64,000 nt of DNA, from positions 20,180,007-20,244,006 of the forward strand of contig JABBOT010000004.1 in NCBI GenBank assembly GCA_016165875.1. The letters are read 5' to 3'. The stretch is from Acanthopleura granulata. Taxonomy: Eukaryota > Mollusca > Polyplacophora > Chitonida > Chitonidae. A program made the position numbers and the translations under genes. Shown here in pieces: positions 1 to 12,200 of the stretch. Positions within the stretch are counted from its first letter, which is position 1, and each line of letters starts with the position of its first letter. Below the pieces are notes generated by a model. That model did no database searches, was not told where the DNA came from, and worked only from the letters and a program-made list of their open reading frames with translations.

Positions 1-3000
1 ACTTTTCTCATGGTAGTTAAAGTCATATTCTACAACTTTAGAACCTTAAGCTGAAAGGAAAAGAAGCTGTAAAAATGTAAGAATCAGTATATAGACCATT
101 TTTTAAAAACTATCTGAAGATATCTTTACTTACTTTTTAAAGACTTTTTTTGTACTGAGTTACAAGGGGGGCATTTGTTTTGATCGATAGTTGGATGTAC
201 AGACCATATATACTGCTAATGACACCACAGAATGTTTTCTACATCTGTATGTTCAGTTCAGAATAACATTTTTGTGAACTGTTCTCACGTTACATGAACA
301 TCAGTGTATGTATGAGAGAGAATAATCTTACAGTAAAGATCTGTTTCATGACCAGAAAAAGTTGCTTTGATGTCACTAAGGACATATACCATCTAAATGG
401 TCCATAAAGCTCTCCATACAATCAAAACATTTGACTGCATTTTATTCAGTCCAAAAAAAAAAAAAAATTATAAAAAAAAGGTAGTTTTCAGATACAGTTT
501 TTCAGTTTCAGATACAGTTCTTCTACTACACATTAAAAAGATTTTTGTGCATTTTCTTAAATTTCTTAATAGAGAAAACATATTCCCTTCATAAAATGGT
601 AAATTATAAGGTGAAACATAATCAAATAGAAGACCACTGTTTGACCCCTACTTTGTAGGGTGCTAAATATGCAGTAACTGAAACATTATTTTGGCAACTG
701 CTATCATGTACATTTTCCTTACTCCAGAAAAATTAAGATAAGTTTCAGATTTAAGGAATCTGTCTCTCAAGCAAAAAATGTTGTAAAAACACTTAAATTT
801 AAGAATATAATTCTTGCTGGAGAGAAAAAAATCAGAAATTCTAGTAAGAAATTCCTGATATTTTTTATTTAAGAAACTTTTAAACTTTTGCCATCTAGAA
901 AATAGAACTGTCATTACATTCCAGATCTGACTACAGATAAAGCTAACCTAAAAATAGCTGCCTTTCTTGCTGATTATTCTACATGTACTTCTCCCTCATT
1001 TCTCTTTCTCCAGTCGGCAGAAGGAAAAGAGTGGATTTATTGTTTAAGAAAATACAAGAAAATGCTCTGGGGGACAAAAACCTTGATGGACAAAAGCCCT
1101 GTCGGATGAAAGCCCCAAGATCAGCATTACTATAAGACTGATATAAACTGCATGTTTGTTTCAGAAAAATTCAGATTTTCCCCCCTGGAGTGAGGCTTCA
1201 CATATTAATTGTAGTAAATTTTATGTAGAAAAAAATATGTATTGTGCATTGTTAGCAGGTTTAAAAATTTGATCACCAAAAATATTAATTCTCAATTAAT
1301 GGATTTTTTTACATGTATTGATGATGCTATGGTGCTTTTGTTCTGAATTCACCTATTGGCGTAGAATTCAGTATTTTAACTTGTACAACAAAGTTTTAAG
1401 TTAACTCCAGTTAGAATATTGGAATGTTTATTACCTTTCTTGATGTTTGTTTCCTGCAAATGACATAAATTTTAGATCTGGTGATAGAGTGATAATCAGT
1501 ATACTGACTGGATTGATTGAAGAAAACACCTACTGAGATAAGTTGCAAACGATGTGTAATGCTTTCAATCCCTTATTAGGGAGAGAGCCCCTATATTTTT
1601 TGCACAAAGGTGACCCAAATGTACACTTATCTTTCCTTTATGTTATGGAAACAAGATTTGCAAATTTGAAAAATAAAAGGCTTCAAGGAAAGTAACTGAA
1701 TTAAAAGCAACATGTAACCCTTGGACCTTTGATGGGAAATAAATAGTGCATGTATTAGTGTTTAATGGAGCTTGGCAGATCGATTTTAACATAGGAGGAG
1801 CAGTCGCCCCAGTATATCAGCCCAAAGGCGACATTAGGTGTTAAGCCCTATCAGGTCTGTCACCCCTGTTTGACTTCCTTTTGTTGATGGAAATATAAAA
1901 TTTTGTAAATTTGAAAATTATGGGAAAAGTAATTCATAAGAAATGAAAAAAAGTTGTAAAAGTGATTATGTGATCACAAACAAAAGTGATTTCGATTCTT
2001 TGAAGAGAATACAAAGTCACATACTCATAAAAATTTCAAAATAAAGTTTGTATTGCGGGTTTGGAACTGAGAAAAGGAAGTATGTAAAAAAAAAAAAGGA
2101 AAAAAAATAGAAAAACTTAAAAAAAATATATAGGAACTATAGGTAATACATGTACATTTGATTGATGTTTTATGCTGTACTCTAGGGTATTTCACTTATA
2201 TGAGGGCAGCAAGCATTATGATGGGAGGAAACCGGGCAGAAACCCACAACCATCCACAGCTTTCTGGCAGACCTTCTCACATGCAACAAGCGCATGTACA
2301 TTGGAAATATAGGCGTCAAATAAAAGTCTGTTAAAGTGTAATACGTTAGAAGCATATATTATGTTACGTAAGGTGCAATAATGCCTATTATCAGTATTCT
2401 TTTGTATGCAATTTCATATAGTGAGCCTTTGGACACAGTTAAGTACCTATGCTTGCAAATTCAATATTAGGGACCGTAATACAGTGCCAGAGGCACTTTT
2501 CAATATACTGTCCCAATATTGATTTACTGTCAGGTGCAAATACCTTGAGAATAATAACCACACGAGCCAGGATTGTGAACTGGTCAGGAAATGAATGAAC
2601 TGGCCATATAGTTTACCCTGCACCGTGATTGATAAAGAGGGTTCGCTTTTGGACTCCAGTAATCCAATCAGGGCAAACATCCAATAAATTCTGACTCGAC
2701 TACTGTGTCACTATAATCAATTCACTCTCATCACGTAAGTCTACCCTGTACATGGTTGTTGCAACACTTACCAGTTGTGTAAGTGTAAGGCACTTTTAAT
2801 CTTAAATAAGTCTTGGAACTTTTCAGAGACAACGAAAAAAAAAAATACAGGGTAAACATATACAAAGACCTCTTGGCCCCTATAATTTACTAAGAGTACA
2901 ATGCAATGGTGTTGCCACATAAAATCACATTTTATATACATGGTAGCATTGACCATACAATTCTCATGGCTAGTATCACCATGTCAGGAGCTTGTTTCCT

Positions 3001-5480
3001 CAAAGCTTGCAGTACACATACCTGACACTGTTTCTCAGAAGTCAATATTGAGTCAAATGAGAAACATCACATGAAAGCTGAGTGCCATGTTGAAGTTGAT
3101 AAGGATGTATACTACATAATATAAACTTTTTGGTTCGTTAGCACGACATTTTGGTGTAGATCTATACAGATACTAACATTTTATCAAGTGAATTACATCA
3201 TGGTGTTGGTGGGCTTAAATGCAACTAGATACATGTATACAAATATTAATAAATATAAGAAAGAAATTATGTAACTCAAGAATTATGATGTCATTATTTT
3301 GATAAGCATATTTTGAAACAAATGTATCAATATGCCAAGATGTTTTACATCCATAGGGAAATGTTTTTTTATATTTTGCTCCTTAAAAATAATAAATATT
3401 GGGTGCTACCCATTCTCAAAAACTATTTTGAATTCATATGAAATCAAAGTTTCCTCTTACATAATTTATAAAATGATGTGTATATATGTGTGCGCATGAC
3501 AATGAATATAAATTCACATACATGTGCATGTAAGTAATGTAAACAAGGTTAGTACAAATGTGCTGCATGACAAATGTTTGGGCAGCCAGATATGTACTTG
3601 TACAAGTTTATGTATCACTGTTATCACCCTGGCATGGAAATACTGCTACAAGTAAGTTACCCAAATATTTGGGTAGTTCAGTGAAATGCTGACAAACAGG
3701 TAAAATTAGATCAGACTGTCGACACTGAAAGGCACTCATGACTATGCGCAGCAAAGCACATGTAGCAAACAAGATTGTCTGTGAACAACACACATCCATT
3801 ACTGCCATTTACAGAAGGGGCATACACAGGTCAATAGCAACGAATGGCACAGGTATAAAGCTGACACACCTTAGAGAAATCAAATTAAGGCTTAGGCCAG
3901 TGACATGGGTCAACACACATCTGATGTACAAGCCTTATAGCCCAGAAAATGAACAGCTCACTGATACAGCGGGAAAAGGACAGAAATCTCTTATTGACAC
4001 ACAATAATCCAACATGATTAAATGACCACTGTGCAACATATAAATAGTCTGTCTGACATTTGGTTTTAAATGTAGCAACGTCTGGATTGCAGGTCTTGGG
4101 ATGCATTAAATGGAGGCAATAAAGTAAATTAATGTCTGCATTATCCCTATATGGATCTGTACATGGTCTTTGACAAAACATTAACATACAAAAATGTATG
4201 TCAACTCTACTGAGGGAAGTCCTGACTTCACAGGTATGTATATGTAACTTATGTAACTGTAATCTTGACAACAGGAATTTTTTTATTGTCAATAAATCAT
4301 AACATATAAGAATAAAAGGAAACGTGAAGGTATCATTTTCTTATTTTCAATAAATACATAAATTATAAATTTTAAGGTACAAATGCATTAATATTAATGA
4401 TGTACATGTCAGCATTTTATGAATGTAATTGTAAGATACACTATTCCAACTGAATACACAGCAATTTTTTTATTGATGGAACACTGCTGGTTTTTCTGGT
4501 AAAGTGTATCACATTAGATCTGTGAAACTTGAGCCCTTGTTTCACATCGAAACATTTTGGAAAGCTGGTGTTGGCAGCAGAACAATTTCATTTTTTATCA
4601 TCATTATTAGAGAAGATTTTGTGATAATCTCTTCTGCTGTGAGAATTTTCTGCAAAATAATGAAATAATGAATTCCAAAGTTGGGAATATAATGATGTGC
4701 ATGTAGTGTGGGGAAACAAGGAACCAAATAAGAATAATCTTAATATTATGTGCTATGATAGCTAGCTTTTCTTGCTTTAACTTTCATCACAGTTGATTAT
4801 ATTAGGCATACATGCAAGATCACCAAGCTTTGAATGTCACACAACATTTCAATAAGATACCACGTTGGCCTATGCTACAAATGACTATGATCTTGTACAC
4901 ATGTTTGCGAATCAACGGAGCAATTAATTTGAAAATTATGTTTTAGCCTGACAGTGGGTTATATTCATCATAATAACTAGTCATGTTCCATTTAATACAA
5001 GTAGTCGCTTCAGTGTTCTTTATTCCATCTACATCAAAATAGATAACCCATAGACCATACATACCATGCTCGTAAATTATACTTTAGTGAACAGATATAC
5101 TGCATTGTATATGTAATATTTATTTGTCACAAACATGCTCACTTTTGAGAAACTGTTATAACAGCTCATTGTTTGATACAATGTATCACATTTACACCAC
5201 AAGCAAGTCCATTAGACACTAGTATGGTATATAATGCGGATTGTTATTATAACACATGTATATTATGATAGCTAGAAAGGCCATATCTATGTAATTTGAA
5301 CGTTGCCATGGTTTATGTACACGAGCTCAGGATACCTTGACTTAAATAAATGTTTCACAAATTTGAATATCACATCACAACCCTTCCACTTCAGCCTCCA
5401 ACAGTTAACTCGATCTTCACCTCTTATACCAGGCAACGAATAGATATGCATCCTCAGATACTTCAAAGTGTCGGAAATCA
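1..5480. other. Non-coding stretch, no gene recognised
   Basis: AT-rich sequence with homopolymer runs, for example poly(A) near 457-470 and 2087-2120. Open frames here are short and resemble no family. The longest is a 135-codon minus frame at 3885-4292, cysteine- and histidine-rich with no recognisable motif. Parts could be untranslated sequence of a gene to the left or of the doubtful minus-strand transcript starting near 5.5 kb. A decayed SINE lies at 2160-2290. Nothing else is supported. Confidence 0.6.
2160..2290 (-). repeat. Decayed SINE fragment, family A
   Basis: Read on the minus strand, this contains the family A body in order: a counterpart of ACGTGGGAAGGTCTGCC, the GGTTTCCTCCCA block, the CATTATGATGG block and a degraded TTTTATGCTGTAC counterpart of the conserved tail. 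The tRNA-like head is missing. Orientation is set by comparison with the full copies at 6935 and 10253. Confidence 0.7.
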
Positions 5481-5503
5481 TCAAAAGCTTAATTTAAACT
5501 TAC

Positions 5504-5524
5504 TCGTCGTCCACATTTCGGCAT
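5504..5524 (-). CDS. Doubtful first coding exon of an unknown minus-strand gene
   Basis: On the minus strand an ATG with A at -3 opens seven codons (MPKCGRR) that end exactly at a strong donor, GA|GTAAGT. The preceding 200 bases (about 5530-5730) are richer in CG than the surroundings and contain a CACGTG E-box, as a promoter or 5' UTR would. I could not find a matching second exon to the left, and no family is recognised. It may be a chance match or the start of a gene whose other exons lie beyond the left edge. Confidence 0.22.
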
Positions 5525-5529
5525 GTTGA

Positions 5530-6934
5530 ATCCTTGGGGATAAAATATCTTTTGCAGTGTTCCGTAAGTAGATCGAATCAAGTTCCTACCATATCCCTGA
5601 CATCGTAAATTTGATCCCACACAAAAGCTATTGAGTCCAGTTTTGTTAAGCGCTCGGCTCCAGGGCCGTTACTATCAGAAAGTAACAACAAACCATTTAC
5701 TGTATAACAAAATACCCGCGCACGTGTGAAAGCGTCTAGCTGTTGCTGTTGACAGTGCTGAGTAGGCCTCCACTTATACGTCAGCCGCCAGTTCGTAGTT
5801 GTGCTGAGCAGGTCTGTTGGGGTTGTAATTTTATTGATTCAAGCTTAATCATTTCAGGCAGATTAAGGGGATTAGGGCTCGCATTACTATAACCTAGATA
5901 GCAATAAACCTAGTATTAGACCCCTTAAGATAGTCATGGTAGCAAGAGGCGAAACTTTATCAAACGTCATAACGAAGAAGTACTGCATGGTTTCTTCCCT
6001 TGCCTTGAGCCGAGGCTTGATTGACTCCTGAGCACGACTGGGCCTAAGATCGATGTATCAGCATGACTGAATACAGTTACAAAGAATATATATTATACTT
6101 TGCATATAATACTGACATGACAAAAGAACGGGGTCAATAGCCTAATTAAAGCGAAGGGATATCATCATATGTGGCTAAATCGCCCGAACGCAAATTATCC
6201 CTGATATTAGGTATATGCCTAAATAGCGTTCGGACGATGATTCTACCACCTTAATATGACCCAAACAAACGAAAAAAATCGAGCATCGGAACTTGCATGT
6301 ATGGAGATAGTCTAGCCTATGGTTTTTTTTTTTTTTGTTTGTTTTTTGTTTTTATATATATGCCCTATACGTCCGTGACATTTGTCAGCAGAACTGTAAA
6401 GACCTGCTGGTCCCGAAAGATTATCAGAACATTTCGCATTTTCGATTATTAATTGCCATATTTATCCCCATGTGTTGTAGGCTTGTGTCCTCTCTATGCA
6501 ATCCTAAATATAGTCCCACTACTTAACAGACATGCTTGCTCAAGAAACGGGTTAGGCCTATAATGTTTCTAGCAATTGAAGTTGACAAGTTTTTTTGTTA
6601 TTTGCTTCAATAATCTTTAGAGACGAGAGCTCTAAACCACAAAAGATATAAATTACTTAATCGAGTGGTGGTTAAAAATCCACATCCACATAATTTTGCT
6701 CCAGCAGTACACACATGGTGTATTTTGTGTAACGCAAACCACAAAAACATATATTTGTCATTTTGGACTAGCAAATTGATATACACAGGTAACTATGTTT
6801 AGAGAGCACTTTGTTAAAATGGTAAGATAATAAATCTGCGATAATTAATGAACTACACTAACATTGCCCATATGTGAGTTAATTAATACTCAGTAATTAA
6901 CAATATGTTAATGATATATGTTTATAATCCTTTG
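5530..6934. other. Non-coding stretch with a possible minus-strand promoter
   Basis: The part near 5700-5830 has CpG-containing segments and a CACGTG box, compatible with a promoter directed to the left. The rest is AT-rich with no supported gene. An imperfect 13-bp inverted repeat has arms at 6179-6191 and 6227-6239. A poly(T) tract lies near 6322-6334. Confidence 0.4.
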
Positions 6935-7192
6935 CGTGGCTCAGATGGTTAGCGCGCTAGCGCACTTGCAAAGACCCGGAGGCCTCCCACCAATGCAATC
7001 GCTGTGAGTTCAGGTCCAGCTCATGCTGGCTTCCTCTCCGGCCGTACGTGGGAAGGTCTGCCTGCAACCTGCGGATTGTCGTGGGTTTCCTCCTGGCTCT
7101 GCCCGATTTCCTCCCACCATAATGCTGGCCGCCGTCGTACAATTGTAATCTTCTTGAGTACGGCGTAAAACAAATAAATAAATAAATATAAT
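6935..7192 (+). repeat. Full-length tRNA-derived SINE, family A
   Basis: A tRNA-like head carries a pol III A box (TGGCTCAGATGG at about 6937) and a degenerate B box (GAGTTCAGGTCC at about 7006). It is followed by a conserved body (CTGGCTTCCTCTCCGG, then ACGTGGGAAGGTCTGCC, then TTTCCTCCCACCATAATG) and the tail TTCTTGAGTACGGCGTAAAA, then (AAAT)n. Total length is about 258 bp. At least six more copies of varied completeness occur in this window. The body and tail match SINEs I know from mollusc genomes; the exact family name is not claimed. The minus-strand open frames over it are artefacts. Confidence 0.9.
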
Positions 7193-7338
7193 ACTTTGTA
7201 TGATAGGACGACGTCCACTTTGTATATGACTTATCTGTTTCTGTTTTCTTTCCTGGCCAGGTGCCAGCTGCAGCCATTTTCTGACTATATACTGGACTTA
7301 CATATGCCCGGTTAACCCCTCACCGTGCACGCCTGTAG

Positions 7339-7404
7339 GCTTAATGCTGGCCGCCATCGTATAACCGAAAAATTCTTGAGGACGGCGTAAAACACCATTG
7401 AACA
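7339..7404 (+). repeat. SINE family A 3' fragment
   Basis: Only the last third of the element is present: TAATGCTGGCCGCC, a linker, then TTCTTGAGGACGGCGTAAAA and CACCATTGAACAACAACAAC. It lies 150 bp after the full copy at 6935 in the same orientation, so it may be an independent insertion or a partial duplication. Confidence 0.8.
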
Positions 7405-9150
7405 ACAACAACAACAAAAAAACAACAAAAAACAAAAACAATTAAATACATTCGTCCACGTCATTGCCGAATGCCTCTTTGCATCCAGTTTTTTTGTATG
7501 CTCAATTGTAACATCCTGTACAAGCATATGCGTATGATATGTGCATATATGGCGCTCGCAACTGTATTAACGCTAGTTAAATGAACATAATATTTCTGTT
7601 ATGACACCGTAAAAATCAGCACAGGGTGTTATGGGGTACATTGTAATAAACACATATTTGCAATCGCCTTATACCTGTAATCTATCGTGAACTGTTATGT
7701 AATTTTGTATTGAAGGTGCATGTGTGGATGTTTTGTTCTTGGCGATTTACCTTATAACGTTTGGCTAGGTTTTAAAAGTTTCGACTGTCGATTTTGTCAT
7801 CATCACCTGCCATCTGCCATGAGAATATTCTCGCCGTCCGGTGTCTCCGACGATTATATACATATGTATGTATGCAAAAGGCTTAGCCCCATCTTGCAAA
7901 CGTCGCTGGCGTGAGGTTGCACTGCAAACGTCGTCTTTACAGTGTGCCCATGAGCTTCTTTGCGACTTTGATGTCAACTGTCTCCTTCTGTCCGACACAC
8001 CCTTTTTTCCATTTTTTAGTCTGCATTTCTGTGTAACAGCAATATTGTTATTGCTGTTAACAATTATCGGCGAAACGGGGTTGCAATGCTTGTGGTCTTT
8101 CATTCCAGACTTTTCCCATTTATTTTACCGGTTAGGTACTTTGCTGTAGGCCCACGCATTATTCTTCATTATAACAGAAGCCGTCTTTTAATTTTGGTGC
8201 ACTTAAAATGATCTGGGCAATTGATTGCGTCATAATGTAATTTTTTTATGGCTCAAAACTAGGAGCGACATCACTGGCACGTGTACAGGTTCAAAAAACT
8301 GTCACTGAAATTAACTGTCAACATGTGTTGAAGGATTAGTGAACTATAGCAACTATTTAGGGATATCCTTTCACTGAGGAGTCAGTCCCCGCAGGGGATC
8401 GGGTTGCAAATTTTGGCGAGTTTAAACAGAGGTTATGTAAGTTGTGATTGATAGCCCATGTCAAAACTATTGCCATACGTTCAGGGTCTTTTTCAAAACA
8501 AAAGTTGTACATTTCGACAAGGCAACAAAAAGAAGAAGTAAAAAAAGCTGAGACAAAGCTGAGACATATATATATACAGATAGCATATATTTTCTTTTGA
8601 ATTAAAATGCCATTTTTATCAGTGGAATGTTTATGTATGCCAACAGAGCAGAGGTGGTATGCCTTCGTAAAGTTATCACAAAATTAGCTATGCCTAAGCA
8701 GGTCGATTAATTTAAACAAATATCGGTATTTCATTAATTGCTCATCAGACTAGTTCTTTCCTGTATAATTTACCAATATACTACGTCCCAATTAATTTGT
8801 TTGGTAATGTTTTTCATTTTATTAGAAGTATACTAGCATTCGTGTCATGCAAGCATTAATACAAGCCTAAAAGCGCTATATAGGCCTGCAGTAACACATA
8901 CGCCCGAATTTGTGTGTTCAGTAGGCTGATTACATGCAATTTTTCATCCAACAGATGTTACTTTCATTGCTTTCTTTACCGTTATCGGGATTAATCTCAA
9001 CTACAAATGAAGGGGCAACATGCTGAGATGAATGCCACCTGCATTTCACAACAGCTGGAAAGAGGTTAAGTACATGTACCTGGTGTTGCTTGATCAGTAT
9101 AATCTCCTCGCAGTGCGACATCTCTAAGATCACTGCGAAAAGCATCTTGA
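7405..9150. other. Non-coding stretch upstream of TMEM214
   Basis: There is no recognisable coding exon, RNA gene or element. Two overlapping open frames on opposite strands (about 7720-8149) show no family signature. A (TA)n run lies near 8565-8575. Confidence 0.5.
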
Positions 9151-9244
9151 AAGGCACAATACGGGAGTGGGAACAACGAGCAGTTTGCATGCCGCTATAA
9201 ATTGCGTCACTTCCTCCGGAACTTGTCGGCATTTGAAAAGCAAC
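9150..9244 (+). promoter_or_regulatory. Probable TMEM214 promoter and 5' UTR
   Basis: In the 95 bases before the TMEM214 start codon there is a TATA-like TATAAAT (9196-9202), a GCGTCAC CRE-half-like site and an ETS-like CACTTCCTCCGGAA (about 9208-9222). The segment is richer in CG than its flanks. Positions are read directly; the promoter role is inferred from proximity to the ATG at 9245. The true transcription start is not known. Confidence 0.45.
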
Positions 9245-12200
9245 ATGGCCGCTGTCACAAGTCAGTCATGGTCCGTCGTGGGCAAATCCACCAAAAAACC
9301 AAAACAAACGCCTCAAACGTTAACCAAGGATCAGAAAAAGTCATTTATGAGCAAAATGCCGAGGATCGAACCACAAGGTGAGGATTTCGAATTAAATGTG
9401 CCACTGGGGGTTTCTACATCTATATGAAAATTGTTGTTGTAAACGCGTAGACATGTTGTTGCTATTTAAGAGAGACTGTCTTCGTGTATTTGTTTAAGAA
9501 TTATTCTACACAGTTGCAGCCAAAGTGATGTATGTGTAGGGATGTCTGAGAAGTTCTTTTTGTAACAGATCACATTGGCCTTTCCCGTGCTAAGCAGGCA
9601 AAGATGAACAATGATGCACATTGAAACGGACCTTCAGAGGCGTATAAAGCTGTTAAGAGTTATTCCCCCTGTTGGCAGTGACGCCTGGGGTTACGCTGAA
9701 AGCTCACTTTGAAGTCTTTTTTTTGTAACGTAAGGCTTGTTGGTTTCTTTATGTAAATTTTAGTCGGGCCCTCCTTGCGCAGGCAGAAGGCATGAATTGG
9801 TTGTACATATATATTTTATTTGCTACTTGTTTGTCTATATTTTTTTAATTGTGTTTAAACTAAACTTGGAGTGAAGGATTGAGTGACAGTCAGATATTGT
9901 TTAACACAGATATAACAATGCAATAAATTCAACGATAGGCCAGCTGTAAAGTCTACTTTGTAAAAGTCCGTATGAAAATGTGAGACAGTGTAGACACAGT
10001 AAATGCAATCAGCAACTCTACATGTTAATATTGTGTATATTGTGACACTGTTTTGGAAAAGCAGTGCAAATTATCTAGCACTCTTTTGTCGCTTTGGACA
10101 TGCTGGATGGAACACTAGTCCACAGGTCTTATGGAAAACCTGGCTGGTTGCTTAAATGTTGACCGAGTCAACCTGGTAAATGTCAAAATCAAAAAATAAG
10201 GTGGAAAGATATTTAGCTGTAGAAGAATTAGTGACGTCTCATTTTGTCTAACTGGCCTCTGTGGCTCAGTCGGTTAGATCACTAGTGCAGCGCAAGGACC
10301 CAGGAGTCTCACACCAGTGCAGTTGCTGGGAGTTCAAGTCCAGCTCATACTGGCTTCCTCTCCGGTCCTACGTGGGAAGGTCTGCCAGCAACCTGCGGAT
10401 GGTCATGGGTTTCTCCGGGCTCTGTCTGGTTTTCTCCCACTATAATGCTGGTTGCTGTCATGTGAGTGAAATATTCTTGAGTACGGCATAAAACACCAAT
10501 CAAATAAATAAATAAAATTTTGTGCAACTGAAATGATCATTTTGTTGGGCTGCTAATTTTTAGTGTGTTTTCTATCTAATTTAAAAAAATTCAGAAGGTT
10601 TGCTTTTACTATACAACTGTGACTGCAAATATCTGTCATCTTCTGGTTGTTACTGGACTTTTAGTTCTGGAAAGTACTTGGCTTGTTTGGCAAATCATAA
10701 TGTGTATGAAGTCTTCCCTGCAGCTGTATGTATTTTCAGCTCCAGTAAAGGAGTCATCAACGATTTATGATGCTTTCCTTGGTAAGTCAACATCAGACAA
10801 GATTGTGTCAAGCAGTGCAAAGAATTCTGCAGGAGATGCCAACAAGAAGAATGCGGTAAACAAGAAAAAGAAGGCTGAACCAAGTAATGAAAAGAAGAAA
10901 GAAAAACCCGTTTCTTTTGAGGAAGCAGTTTCAAAAGTAAGTCTTATACTATTGACCAAAAAATCTCTCCCTCCCATCCAAAATACTGATGCTTTTTTTC
11001 ACAAGTAACATGAATTATTTGGTCAATTGTTTAGCTATCGTTTGTGACATAAATGTATAAACACTCTGTGGCTTACCAACCAGCACAGTGATCAATGATG
11101 TAGTGCAGGAGCCATTCAGAAAAGGTAGGAGCATCACTACTACATGTAGGCTGGAGACTTCTCTGTAAAATATGTCAGGCAAAAGAGCAGATGAAGATGG
11201 TGACCATTGTATAACTGGAACGTACAAAAAACAACCAAGAACAGAAATCTGGATCATCAGGATACTATGAACTGTCAATGGAAGAGTGATGCATGGACAA
11301 GGCCATCCTTTAAAAAAAACTCCTTGCGGGACATAACCTGACTCTGCCAAAAAGGAATGAGTAGACCGATAGGGAAAGGGTTTCGTGTTTATTATTTGCT
11401 GATAACAAAAAGAAAAAAATTGAAAGAAACTAATGCTGCCCCCCCCCCCCCCCAAAAAAAAAGACAATAAGTTAAGCAAATTTTTGTACTGTCCCTTTTC
11501 AGTTGGGTCATGCCCAAGAAACATATTTTCAATGATGGTTCAGTGAAAACTTTTCAGATAATTAGACTGAGGCATCACAGACAAATGCAACAGATTTATT
11601 GGTGTTCTGAACCATATATTATTATGCTGTAAAATGATTTGTCAGAGACTAAATCATCTATTTAGAATATGTTGTAACTCTCTCATCAGAGAGAGATCTG
11701 TGACCTGTTTGCACCATGCTGAGGAAATTTAGAGGAGTATTGAGCATTGAGGCTGTCATAGGGAAAAGAACCAGTAAAGAGTCAAATCCAATGACTACTG
11801 TACAAGTATATCTGAAATGTGTGAATGTTGCAGATCTGCTACACTTTTTCTAATATTCCTTACTTTCACACATCTTTCACATCGGTCAAGACCTTATAAC
11901 TTATAAACTCAAGATTTCCATCCTATAACCATCAGTAAAGGACCAGAATATATTTTTATATTTTACTCAAACTTAGAGATGAGCATGCAAGTTGAAATAA
12001 TCTCAGTATTCTTTCTATACATGAGAGCATTTCAGGACTCTTATTTTATAACATTCCCCAATTTCAGACATACATGTACATGTATCTGACATGTTTAATG
12101 TGTTCATTTTATTGTACTTGATGCTTTATATTAGGTATGTATGAAATGGTTGAATGTTTCACATGCACTAAGACATTTCCTAGCATTTCCTTCTTTCACA

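Noticed and set aside
3885..4292. 135-codon minus frame rich in Cys and His
   Set aside because: No spaced zinc-finger pattern, no splice context and no recognisable family; chance or untranslated sequence is simpler.
6957..7277. Arginine-rich frames over the SINE at 6935, and similar ones at 10261-10527
   Set aside because: They are translations of SINE family A.
11015..11524. 169-codon minus-strand open frame, the longest in the window
   Set aside because: It lies wholly in a TMEM214 intron, crosses a poly(C)/poly(A) tract that accounts for its glycine run, and resembles no family.
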